In this document: positions 11,414-18,219 of the stretch, piece after piece
Numbering within the stretch: the first letter of the stretch is position 1
Layout of the letters: the number at the start of each line of letters is the position of its first letter
Assembly: GCA_023412845.1 (NCBI GenBank)
Contig: JAEZRH010000138.1
Location: 1 to 18,219 of the forward strand
DNA from: Bacillota bacterium
Lineage (GTDB): Bacteria; Bacillota; Clostridia; Oscillospirales; Acutalibacteraceae
DNA: 18,219 bases
Reading direction: 5' to 3'
Notes under the pieces: model-generated
Databases searched by the model: none
What the model saw: the letters and a program-made list of their open reading frames with translations, nothing else
Told to the model about the DNA's origin: nothing
Made by a program: the position numbers and the translations under genes

Positions 11414-12460
11414 CTAAGACCGCAGATTGTTCAGAATCTCTTCGCAATTCTGCTTTGTCACCGCGCGGTAGGGGATGCGCACGTACCGGTCGCCTTTTTT
11501 GATGACGGCGGGCTCGCTGCTGCCTGTGGCGAAATAATAGGAAATGTCGAAAATAGCCTGCGCCTGGCCCTTCGCGTCGTTGAAGACCGTTCCCGCCATG
11601 GTCCCGTCTTCCACGGCCTTCAGGCCGGGCTGCGTGGCGTCAATGCCGAATACGGCCGGTTTTGCGGTCAGCTTGCTTTCCCGGATGGCGTCGATGGCAC
11701 CCAGCGCCATATCGTCGTTATTGGCGAGAACCACCTCGATGCGGTTGCCGAGCTTGTCGATCCACTGGAGCATCTTGGAGGTCCCCTGCGCGCGCTGCCA
11801 ATTGGCGATCTCGTCGCCCAGCTTTTCCACGCGGACGCCCGCCCCGGTGATCGTCTTGACGGAGGATTCCGTACGCAGCAGGGCGTCCTGATGGTCCTGT
11901 TCCCCTTCCAGCATGACGTACTGCATCTTGCCGTCGTGATTTTTGTCGAGCTTCGGATCCTTTTTCCACGCCTGCGCGGCGATCTCACCCTGCAGCTGAC
12001 CGGACTGCGCCGCGTCGGCGCCCACGTAGTACGCTTTATCCCACATGCGGATGTCCTCCTCAACAGGCTCGCGGTTGAAGAAAATCAAGGGCATCCCCGC
12101 CGCTTTCGCCTTGTTGACGATCACCGCGGCGGCGGTACGGTCCACCTCGTTGACGCAGACGACGTTATAGCCGTGGGAAATAAAGCTGTCGACCTGGTCG
12201 TTCTGCATGGCCTGGTTCGACTGCCCGTCCACAATGTTTACCAGTATTTTTTTGCCGCTTGCAATCTCCTTATCCTTCGCGATCTGCTCGAGATAGGTGC
12301 ACAGGCTTGCGACAAAGGTGTCGTCCTTGCGGTAAACGGTGACTCCGATTTTAATGGTCTGCACTTTGCCGGTGTCCTGCCTGGGAGCGCAGGCGGCAAG
12401 CTGCGTGAGCAGCAGAGCGGCCAGCACCGCCGCTGCCGCCGCACGGATCCGTTTCTTCAT
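11414..12460 (-). CDS. mglB: Galactose/glucose-binding lipoprotein of an ABC importer (MglB type)
   Basis: The extracytoplasmic binding protein that captures galactose, glucose or methyl-galactosides for an Mgl-type importer. The 348-residue product has a lipoprotein signal with lipobox LAAC (Cys24), followed by a Peripla_BP_4 domain. Two features point specifically to MglB/GGBP: the EF-hand-like calcium loop DKNHDGKMQ (172-180, compare DLNKDGQIQ in E. coli) and sugar-site segments YRKDDTFV (43-50) and FFNREP (127-132). The frame is open further upstream, but the ATG at 12460 begins the signal peptide and has GGAGGGG ten bases upstream. It follows the anchored sugar-binding protein by 34 bp, the last gene of the response-regulator operon. 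The exact sugar cannot be read from sequence alone. Confidence 0.92.
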   Translation of the reverse strand: MKKRIRAAAAAVLAALLLTQLAACAPRQDTGKVQTIKIGVTVYRKDDTFVASLCTYLEQIAKDKEIASGKKILVNIVDGQSNQAMQNDQVDSFISHGYNVVCVNEVDRTAAAVIVNKAKAAGMPLIFFNREPVEEDIRMWDKAYYVGADAAQSGQLQGEIAAQAWKKDPKLDKNHDGKMQYVMLEGEQDHQDALLRTESSVKTITGAGVRVEKLGDEIANWQRAQGTSKMLQWIDKLGNRIEVVLANNDDMALGAIDAIRESKLTAKPAVFGIDATQPGLKAVEDGTMAGTVFNDAKGQAQAIFDISYYFATGSSEPAVIKKGDRYVRIPYRAVTKQNCEEILNNLRS

Positions 12461-12494
12461 TCCGGTCAGTCCCCTCCGCAAAAAATCAACCGGC

Positions 12495-13469
12495 CTACTG
12501 TACAAACGGAAACAGCAGGCGCTGATTGTCCGAGTTATACATATTTGTGCTGTCCACGATGGTGAAATTGACCTGCGTCTTGGCAGCCGTGCCGGCATCC
12601 GTAATGCGGTTCACGGCAGTCTGGATGCTGAGATAACCGATATTAAATTCATTCTCAACCCCAAGGGAATTGATGACGCCGCTCTCCAGCAGCGAGACTA
12701 CGGTGTCCGTGCGGCCGAGGCCGTAGATTTCCACCTGCCTGCTGCCGGTCCTCAGAAGGTCGCGTTCGGCCTTGGCCACAGCCTCCAGCGTGGCGCCGTC
12801 AAGGGCGACGACGGTCAGCGCGCCGGTGTTCTGCAGCATGCCTTTGGCCGTGTCGTAGGCCTCCTGCGGGTCGTCGGGAATCGACCAATACTCGATCTGG
12901 TCTCCCGTCGGCTGCAGGACGGAAAGCACGCCCTGATACCTTTGCTGGATATTGCTGCAGTCCATGCTGTTGCGGAGGATGGCGATCCTGCGCGTCGTGC
13001 GGTCTTTTGCAAGGAGCTTCCCGGCTATGGCGCAGCCGAGACGGTAATTGTCACAGGAGACGTACGGCAGATTGGGAATGGTGTTGACCGTGGATTCCAT
13101 GGTGACGACAGGCACGTTTTTTATCGCCGTCCGCACGGGCTGCTCCAGGTCGGCGGCGTTGACCGGCGCGATCACGATCGCGTCGGCGCCGTTTGCAATT
13201 TCACGCTGCATCAGCTGGATCTGTTCGCCGGTATTATTTTCGGAGGAGAGCGTGACGAAGCTGACGTCGCAGTTGAGGTCCTTCGCGGCCTGGTCGATGC
13301 CCTGCTTGATGGTCGTCCAGCTCTCCGTGTTCTTGCCGCGGATAATGACCGAAATCTCGTACGGATCGCTGTTTTTCTTTTCCGTCAGTTTATCCCGGTT
13401 AAGGAAAAGGCCGGCGGCGACAAAAGCGAAAAGGACGACCGCAAAAATCAGAATATTCCGTCTTGTCAT
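12495..13469 (-). CDS. Membrane-anchored periplasmic sugar-binding protein (likely sensor partner of the kinase)
   Basis: A 324-residue Peripla_BP_4/RbsB-like protein: N-terminal membrane segment (about 5-22, NILIFAVVLFAFVAAGLFL) without a lipobox or obvious cleavage site, then two lobes starting YEISVIIRGKNTESWTTIKQ, with GADAIVIAPVN (94-104), VPVVTMEST (119-127), a hinge near RRIAILRN (160-167) and GALTVVALDGATLEAV (216-231). Its start overlaps the histidine kinase stop as ATGA (13466-13469), so the two are translationally coupled. The anchor plus this coupling mirrors XylFII, the membrane-anchored xylose sensor that acts with LytS and YesN in clostridia; a sensing role rather than transport is inferred. 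The sugar is unknown, but the adjoining mglB and mglC suggest galactose or glucose. Confidence 0.88.
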   Translation of the reverse strand: MTRRNILIFAVVLFAFVAAGLFLNRDKLTEKKNSDPYEISVIIRGKNTESWTTIKQGIDQAAKDLNCDVSFVTLSSENNTGEQIQLMQREIANGADAIVIAPVNAADLEQPVRTAIKNVPVVTMESTVNTIPNLPYVSCDNYRLGCAIAGKLLAKDRTTRRIAILRNSMDCSNIQQRYQGVLSVLQPTGDQIEYWSIPDDPQEAYDTAKGMLQNTGALTVVALDGATLEAVAKAERDLLRTGSRQVEIYGLGRTDTVVSLLESGVINSLGVENEFNIGYLSIQTAVNRITDAGTAAKTQVNFTIVDSTNMYNSDNQRLLFPFVQ

Positions 13470-15298
13470 GTCTCGCCGCCTTTCTGCGGAAGGCCCGGCT
13501 GACCGTAAGGAAGCGCAGGCAGGTGGATGCGCACCGTCGTGCCCTCGTCCGGTTCGCTGTAAATGGCCAGGCCGTAAGCGGCTCCGAAATACAGGCGGAT
13601 GCGCTCCGCCACATTCCTCAGGCCGATGCCGGAGCCCCTCCCGGCCGAAAAGGGTGTTTTTGTTGCGACCGGATCGGTCAGCAGCGCGTCGGCCTGCTCC
13701 TGCGGCATGCCCAGGCCGTTGTCGACAATGTCGATATAAAGATCTCCGTCTTTCAGATAGGCGCGGATGTGGATCTCTCCGTCCCCATCCATGAATTCCA
13801 TGCCATGGTAGATGGCATTTTCGACAAGCGGCTGGACAATCAGCTTGATTGTCGAACAATTCAGCGTTTCCGGTTCCGCGCCGATGGTGAACCGGAACTT
13901 GTTTTTATAGCGCATCTGCTGGATGGTCAGGTAGTTGCGAACATGCTCGAGCTCATCCCCGATCGGTATGGCTGTTTTGCCTTTCGACAGACTGATGCGA
14001 AACAGCCTCGCAAGGGCCGTGACCATGGTGACCGCTTCGTCGTATCTTCGGTTCTCGACCATCCAGACGATGGAATCGAGCGTATTGTAAAGAAAATGCG
14101 GGTTGATCTGCGCCTGAAGTGCATCAAGTTCGCTTTTCCGCTTCGATTCCTGCTCCTGGACGATGTCGTTCATCAGGCTGCGCAGCTGCACCACCATGGA
14201 ATTAAGTGCTTTCCCAAGGTGCTGCACCTCGTAGGAACCGGTGGCCGGGACGTCCACCTCCCGTAGTTTGCCCTTTTCGATCTCCTTCACGGCGCTCTCC
14301 AGTTCTTTGATAGGGGTCGCGATGCGCCTCGAAAGGGACATGTTCACGAAAACGAGCAGAAATCCCGCAAAGAAGATGAAAAGAAGCGCGAACAGTCTGA
14401 TCTGGGTATAGTCGGAAGTGATGCCCTGCGTGGTGGAGACGGCGATGATCTTCCACCCGGTATAGCCGACGGTCTTCACGGTGACGAGGCGGTCCTTGCC
14501 CTCGAAGGTCTCATGGTGGCTGCCGTCGTCGTAGCGGGACTCCACGGCGTTATTTTCACGGGTCAGGTTGGAATAGATGAGCTGCTGGCGCGGGTGGTAG
14601 ATGATCTCCCCGCTGCCGTCGGTCAGGTAGAGATAGCCCGCTTCGCCGAAATCCACATTCTTGCAGATCTGTTCGATGCCGCTGAAGTTCATATCCACAA
14701 GAAGGACGCCGTGAGCCGTGGAGCCCGCGCTGGTCAGTTCCACCGAACGGCTCAGCGACACCACCCAGTGATACTTGTTGTCCGGGTCCACGTAAAGGTT
14801 TTCGACATGCGGCGTTGAAAAATGGCAGTTCTCGATCTGCCTTGTCGCGTTGATGAACCAGGACTGACCCGAGACGTCAGCATGCGGCTTGACCTGCATG
14901 ATCGGCTCCGCGGCAATCATCTGGCCGGTCGTGGAAAAGACCCCCAGGCTGATGAGCTGGTCGCGGTTGGTGTCGTACAGAAGGTTCATGTCGGGGGTGA
15001 TATCGTTTTTCAGAAGATCCGCGTTCTTCAGCACGCCGTAGTACATGGAGTCGGAAATGCGCAGCATGTTGCGCAGATATGTATCGAGGTTCATGTTCAC
15101 CTGGTCCACCATCCGTTTGTTGCTGTCCAAGGTCATCTGCTCGGAAGAGGAGATGAACCGCATGGAAAGGATGATGCCGACAAGGAGCATGCCCAGCACC
15201 GAAACGATGGTGAACGTGATGGAAATGGTGAACTGAAGGCTGCGGTGCCGGAGAAAGTTTTTGAACTTCGTCAGCAGGTTTCGGAATCTGCTGCGCAT
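13466..15298 (-). CDS. Sensor histidine kinase, LytS/YesM family
   Basis: A 610-residue two-pass membrane kinase. TM1 is at about 22-47, an extracellular Cache-type sensor domain spans about 50-298, and TM2 is at about 299-321, followed by HAMP (about 322-375) and a His_kinase (PF06580) domain with the phospho-accepting His401 in QAQINPHFLYNTLDS. The ATPase domain has an N box at IVQPLVENAIYHG (487-499), G1 DNGLGM (526-531) and G2 GRGSGIGLRNV (553-563). The open frame extends upstream to 15421, but the ATG at 15298 has GAAGGGGGG about eight bases upstream and gives the normal N-terminus. It follows the response regulator by 25 bp and overlaps the anchored sugar-binding protein by 4 bp. It presumably phosphorylates the neighbouring YesN-type regulator. 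Confidence 0.95.
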   Translation of the reverse strand: MRSRFRNLLTKFKNFLRHRSLQFTISITFTIVSVLGMLLVGIILSMRFISSSEQMTLDSNKRMVDQVNMNLDTYLRNMLRISDSMYYGVLKNADLLKNDITPDMNLLYDTNRDQLISLGVFSTTGQMIAAEPIMQVKPHADVSGQSWFINATRQIENCHFSTPHVENLYVDPDNKYHWVVSLSRSVELTSAGSTAHGVLLVDMNFSGIEQICKNVDFGEAGYLYLTDGSGEIIYHPRQQLIYSNLTRENNAVESRYDDGSHHETFEGKDRLVTVKTVGYTGWKIIAVSTTQGITSDYTQIRLFALLFIFFAGFLLVFVNMSLSRRIATPIKELESAVKEIEKGKLREVDVPATGSYEVQHLGKALNSMVVQLRSLMNDIVQEQESKRKSELDALQAQINPHFLYNTLDSIVWMVENRRYDEAVTMVTALARLFRISLSKGKTAIPIGDELEHVRNYLTIQQMRYKNKFRFTIGAEPETLNCSTIKLIVQPLVENAIYHGMEFMDGDGEIHIRAYLKDGDLYIDIVDNGLGMPQEQADALLTDPVATKTPFSAGRGSGIGLRNVAERIRLYFGAAYGLAIYSEPDEGTTVRIHLPALPYGQPGLPQKGGET

Positions 15299-15323
15299 GG
15301 CTGCACCCCCCTTCGTCGGAGTC

Positions 15324-16928
15324 TCAGGAGTGGCTTCTGTACTTTGAAGGTGAAATGCCGAATTTTCTTTTAAATACATAGCTAAAATAGTTGGGTTCGG
15401 TGTAACCGACCTTTTCTGCAATGACGTATGTTTTGTCGTCTGTTGTGTTCAGAAGATTGACGGCTTCCTGCAGGCGCACCTCGGTCAGGTACGTCACAAA
15501 GCTTTTGCCTGTGTCGCGCTTGAACATGGTCGAAAAATAGGTGGCGCTCACATGAAGGTTCGAACTGAGCTGCTCCACCGAAAGGCCCGGGTCGGAAAAA
15601 TTCTGCGCGACATACTGCCGTGCTTTTTCCGCCAGCATTTTAGTGGCGTCGACGCGCTCCCTGCGGATGAGGGAAGCGGTTTTCAGGCAGCTATCAAGGT
15701 ACCAGCGTTTCATTTCCTCCGGCGTATGAAAGGCGGAGATCGCGCCCGCGTAGTTGCAGTCTTCCCCGAAGATTTCTTCCGCACCGAGTCCGTACGTACG
15801 CAGGATCTTCAGCAGCGCCGCAGTCTGCTCCATCAGCCAGAGACGGAACTGGTTGAGGCTGATGCGGCCGCCCTCGATCCGGGTGAAAAAGCTGCCGACC
15901 TGCGAACGGATTTCTTCCTCGGAACCCATCTTGACCGCATTGACGAGCTCGCGCTCCTCCTGGTCGTCAAACTGGGCCGTAGCGGGAACGGCGGGCTCCA
16001 CGTCGCCGATGAAGACCGCCTTCTCATACCCGGGCATCACGCTGTAGTCGAGCGCGTTGTTCGCCCCCCGGTAGGAGTGGCGCACCTCCGCCAAAGTGCT
16101 GCACGGCGCGCCCACGCCCGCCGTCACACGCATGTCCAGCACCTGTTCCGCCGCGCGGCAGATTTCTCCCATCCCCGTCAGGATCGACGAGATCCCGCCT
16201 TTGGAGTCCAGCTCCGCAAGGACCGCCACACAGCCCGAATAGTAGAAATCGTTGAAGCGGCAGTAATTGCTCAGGATCTCCTCCACCGTGCTTTTGAGCG
16301 AGATGGGCGCCAGTTCTTCCTGTCCGCCGAGCGCGGTGACCGAGCCGGGAAGAGCCTCGGCGCGCACAAGGGCCACGGCCCACTGGCCCGCCCCCGTGTT
16401 GATGTCGTACCGGTCCGCCTGCTCCCGCAGGCGTTCTTCCGGTTCGCGCCCCTCCATCAGCCCCACGAGGAACTGTTCGCGCAGAACGGGAAGACTCTCG
16501 GTATAATTGCGGCGCAGCGTTTCAACATCGCGCTTTTCCGCGAATTCAAGGTCCATCTTCTGTCTCAGCTTTTTCAGCGTTTCCGTCAGCTCCGCCGCGT
16601 TGATCGGTTTCAGGATATATTCCGCGGCATTGAGCTGGATGGCCCTCTGCGCATATTCAAAATCATCGTATCCGGAAAAGAAAATCAGCTTGGACGACGG
16701 CAGGAAGGTCCTCAGCTTCGCCCCCAGCTCCAGACCGTTCATGAACGGCATCCGGATGTCCGTGATCACAACGTCGGGCTGAAGGTGTTCGGCTTTCTCC
16801 AGCGCTTCCAGACCGTTTTCCGCCGAACCGACGACGGTGTAGCCTATATTTTCCCAGTCCAGTTTACGGACGATACCTTCGCGGATCTCCTCTTCGTCAT
16901 CCGCCAGCAAAATTTTGTAGTAGCCCAT
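15324..16928 (-). CDS. Response regulator with AraC-type DNA-binding domain, YesN family
   Basis: A 534-residue transcription regulator. The N-terminal REC domain (1-120) has the acidic pair Asp10-Asp11, phospho-acceptor Asp57 in VVITDIRMPFMNG, Ser/Thr at FFSGYDD (83-89) and Lys107 in ILKPINA. A long central region (about 130-420), with weak helical and GGDEF-like architecture as in other YesN proteins, leads to a C-terminal AraC HTH pair (about 430-534: LSVEQLSSNLHVSATYFSTM and VIAEKVGYTEPNYFSYVFKR). Length is typical of clostridial YesN proteins. The ATG at 16928 has CGGAG about six bases upstream. It is the first gene of the operon and probably activates it together with the sugar importer genes in response to the adjacent kinase. 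Confidence 0.95.
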   Translation of the reverse strand: MGYYKILLADDEEEIREGIVRKLDWENIGYTVVGSAENGLEALEKAEHLQPDVVITDIRMPFMNGLELGAKLRTFLPSSKLIFFSGYDDFEYAQRAIQLNAAEYILKPINAAELTETLKKLRQKMDLEFAEKRDVETLRRNYTESLPVLREQFLVGLMEGREPEERLREQADRYDINTGAGQWAVALVRAEALPGSVTALGGQEELAPISLKSTVEEILSNYCRFNDFYYSGCVAVLAELDSKGGISSILTGMGEICRAAEQVLDMRVTAGVGAPCSTLAEVRHSYRGANNALDYSVMPGYEKAVFIGDVEPAVPATAQFDDQEERELVNAVKMGSEEEIRSQVGSFFTRIEGGRISLNQFRLWLMEQTAALLKILRTYGLGAEEIFGEDCNYAGAISAFHTPEEMKRWYLDSCLKTASLIRRERVDATKMLAEKARQYVAQNFSDPGLSVEQLSSNLHVSATYFSTMFKRDTGKSFVTYLTEVRLQEAVNLLNTTDDKTYVIAEKVGYTEPNYFSYVFKRKFGISPSKYRSHS

Positions 16929-17032
16929 ACCATTCTCCGTTTTACCTGAATATTTTTCGCCTGCGGCGATGCGGTCATCGGGGACCCGCCTGCCGCCGCT
17001 TTCCCTATGTCCGATTTTTTATTTTGGATTTT

Positions 17033-17061
17033 ATTATACACCATCCATGCTAAAAATGTTG
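17033..17061 (-). promoter_or_regulatory. Promoter of the response regulator-kinase-sensor-mglB operon
   Basis: Minus strand perfect -10 TATAAT (17033-17038) preceded by TG two bases upstream, with a poor -35 (CAACAT, 17056-17061) at 17-bp spacing. A weak -35 next to an upstream inverted repeat fits an activator-dependent promoter. Predicted start near 17026. Confidence 0.6.
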
Positions 17062-17064
17062 GCA

Positions 17065-17087
17065 TGTTACAGAATTTTTCTGTGACA
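17065..17087. promoter_or_regulatory. Inverted repeat upstream of the regulator promoter (operator candidate)
   Basis: TGTTACAGAA (17065-17074), three Ts, TTCTGTGACA (17078-17087): a 10-bp inverted repeat with one mismatch. Its near edge lies four bases from the -35 and its centre is at about -50 relative to the predicted start, a usual place for an activator. No binding protein is assigned from sequence. Confidence 0.5.
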
Positions 17088-17125
17088 GATTTTGAAAACA
17101 GGCACGGAAAATTCCGCATAGAAAA

Positions 17126-17157
17126 GTTTCAGCCCATGAGACATCATGAGCTGAAAC
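17126..17157 (-). terminator. Terminator downstream of the permease gene
   Basis: Minus strand 14-bp stem GTTTCAGCTCATGA / TCATGGGCTGAAAC (one G-U pair) with a 4-base loop, followed by TTTTCTATG. It lies about 80 bases past the permease stop and separates it from the regulator operon, although read-through is possible with the short U-tract. Confidence 0.8.
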
Positions 17158-17236
17158 ACAGGAATGCTGTGCAACTTTAAGGATATATGCTGAAATCCGT
17201 TCCTCCGAAGGATTTGCCGTATGGTACGGTGAAAAC

Positions 17237-18219
17237 TCAGTGCCACAGGACCTTCTTGTATTTGGAAAGATCGATGGCGACGGCCACGGCGATGATGATG
17301 CCCTTGATGACCTGCTGCCAATACGGATTCACGTTGATGAACTGCAGGCCGTACTGGATGACCGTGAAGATCAGAACACCGACGATAATGCCTCTGACCT
17401 TGCCGATGCCGCCTGCCAGAGACACGCCGCCCACGCAGCAGGCCGCGATGGCGTCGAGCTCATAGCCGTTGCCGTACTGGTTCGTGGCTCCGGCCGTACG
17501 GGCCGCTTCCAGAACACCGCCGAAGCCGTAGAGAAGGCCGGCGAAAACAAAGATTTCCATGATGGTCCTGAAAACGTTGACGCCGGAAACCCTCGCGGCT
17601 TCCATGTTGCCGCCGATGGCGTAAATGTTCTTGCCGAACACCGTCTTGTTCAGGACGAACCACATGATGATCGTAACAACAAGAGCGATCGGGATCAGAA
17701 TGGACACCTTGCCGAACAGCTTGGTCTGGGCGATTGCGGTAAAGTCGTCGCGCACACCGCCGATCGGCTGGGAGTTGTTCGGCGGGAGGTCAAAATAGAT
17801 GGATGCGACGCCATAGATCATGACCTGCGTTGCAAGGGTCGCAATGAAGGGGTGCATGTTGTACTTTGCAACCAGGAAGCCGTTCAGTGTTCCGAAAATC
17901 CCGCAGACCACGATGGAAAGCAGGATGGGGACGATGATCGGCAACCAGGGAAGATTCGGATAAAACCGGTTCGCGTAAGTAGAATTCTGCAGCATAGAGG
18001 TGGAAATAAGTGCCGCCAAGCCGACCATGCGGCCTGCGGAAAGGTCCGTGCCCGCGATGAGGAGCGTCATGCAGATGCCGAGCGCGATGATCAGTTTAAT
18101 CGACGACTGCGACAGGATGTCGAGCAGCACGTCGTTCTGCACGAAATTCGGCGAAATGATGGCCACCACCACAACCATGACCAGCAGGGCGAAAATCAGG
18201 GCGTTGTTGAGGAAGAAAG
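17237..18219 (-). CDS. mglC: Sugar ABC transporter permease, MglC type (5' end outside window)
   Basis: The membrane subunit of a galactose/methyl-galactoside type importer (BPD_transp_2 family). At least 326 residues are visible. I extend it past the internal ATG at 18178 to the window edge because the frame stays open and reads FFLNNALIFALLVMVVVVAI, which completes the first membrane helix; the true start lies outside. Diagnostic blocks include ISPNFVQNDVLLDILSQSS, GICMTLLIAGTDLSAGRMVG, the long periplasmic loop of Mgl permeases (FDLPPNNSQPIGGV), the cytoplasmic coupling segment YAIGGNMEAARVSGVNV and CCVGGVSLAGGIGKVRG. Eight to ten hydrophobic segments. Its ATPase partner (mglA) is presumably upstream, beyond 18219. 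It ends before a terminator and the regulator operon. Ribose-type (RbsC) permeases are close relatives; the nearby MglB-like protein decides for Mgl. Confidence 0.93.
   Translation of the reverse strand, partial: FFLNNALIFALLVMVVVVAIISPNFVQNDVLLDILSQSSIKLIIALGICMTLLIAGTDLSAGRMVGLAALISTSMLQNSTYANRFYPNLPWLPIIVPILLSIVVCGIFGTLNGFLVAKYNMHPFIATLATQVMIYGVASIYFDLPPNNSQPIGGVRDDFTAIAQTKLFGKVSILIPIALVVTIIMWFVLNKTVFGKNIYAIGGNMEAARVSGVNVFRTIMEIFVFAGLLYGFGGVLEAARTAGATNQYGNGYELDAIAACCVGGVSLAGGIGKVRGIIVGVLIFTVIQYGLQFINVNPYWQQVIKGIIIAVAVAIDLSKYKKVLWH

Larger units (their letters stand above)
16929..17236. other. Regulatory gap between the permease and response regulator genes
   Basis: No gene in these 308 bases. 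On the minus strand it contains the terminator after the permease (17126-17157), an inverted repeat (17065-17087), a promoter (17033-17061) and a leader of about 98 bases with a two-part hairpin (outer GCGGCG 16963-16968 with CGCCGC 16994-16999, inner GCGG with CCGC). Confidence 0.7.

Noticed and set aside
12461..12598. N-terminal extension of the MglB-like protein
   Set aside because: It overlaps the end of the upstream sugar-binding gene and would bury the signal peptide; the ATG at 12460 begins a proper lipoprotein signal with a Shine-Dalgarno sequence.
13470..13859. N-terminal extension of the anchored sugar-binding protein into the kinase gene
   Set aside because: The added residues are Arg/Pro/Cys-rich antisense-like sequence in an alternative frame of the kinase; the ATGA overlap at 13466-13469 is the natural start.

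Overview
The window (18.2 kb, GC-rich, roughly 55-60 %) looks like a chromosomal segment of a spore-forming Firmicute of class Clostridia, most likely an Oscillospirales/Ruminococcaceae-type anaerobe. The reasons are the rimP-nusA-rnpM-ylxQ-infB order, a SpoVT sporulation regulator, type II thymidine kinase, Rnf-family genes, a G5/3D-domain cell-wall protein, YesM/YesN-type sugar sensing, strong purine-rich ribosome binding sites and frequent TTG starts. All genes are on the minus strand except one small lipoprotein gene. I see no tRNA, rRNA, CRISPR array, insertion sequence or prophage.

Layout. (1) 1-2664: the transcription/translation operon rimP-nusA-rnpM-ylxQ-infB (infB cut by the window edge), with a clear promoter and, in its short leader, a terminator-like hairpin suited to NusA autoregulation. 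(2) 2665-3857: spoVT, divergent from an orphan lipoprotein gene; a strong terminator at 3995-4033 closes the plus-strand unit. (3) 4034-9044: one apparent operon, promoter-rpe-rnfC'-rnfD'-rnfE'-rnfA'-nudix'-tdk. The four Rnf-like proteins are clearly homologous to RnfC/D/E/A, but the canonical cofactor-binding signatures are missing from all four, apart from the two 4Fe-4S motifs of RnfC. There is no rnfG or rnfB. The adjacent Nudix protein has also lost catalytic glutamates. This is the most unusual part of the window. (4) 9045-10900: a structured intergenic stretch between two terminators, then a secreted G5/3D cell-wall protein with a perfect consensus sigma-A promoter. (5) 10901-11413: an AT-rich gap without a gene. 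(6) 11414-18219: a sugar sensing and uptake locus, namely mglC-type permease (5' end outside the window), then YesN-type response regulator, YesM-type histidine kinase, membrane-anchored sugar-binding protein and MglB-type lipoprotein.

How the genes work together. The first block couples ribosome maturation, transcription elongation and translation initiation. The last block resembles a three-component system (anchored periplasmic sugar sensor, LytS/YesM kinase, YesN regulator, as described for XylFII-LytS-YesN in clostridia) controlling a galactose/glucose-type ABC importer. The Rnf-like block is embedded between housekeeping metabolism genes (rpe, tdk) and has no assignable reaction. It looks like a retained, repurposed membrane complex rather than a working ferredoxin:NAD+ oxidoreductase.
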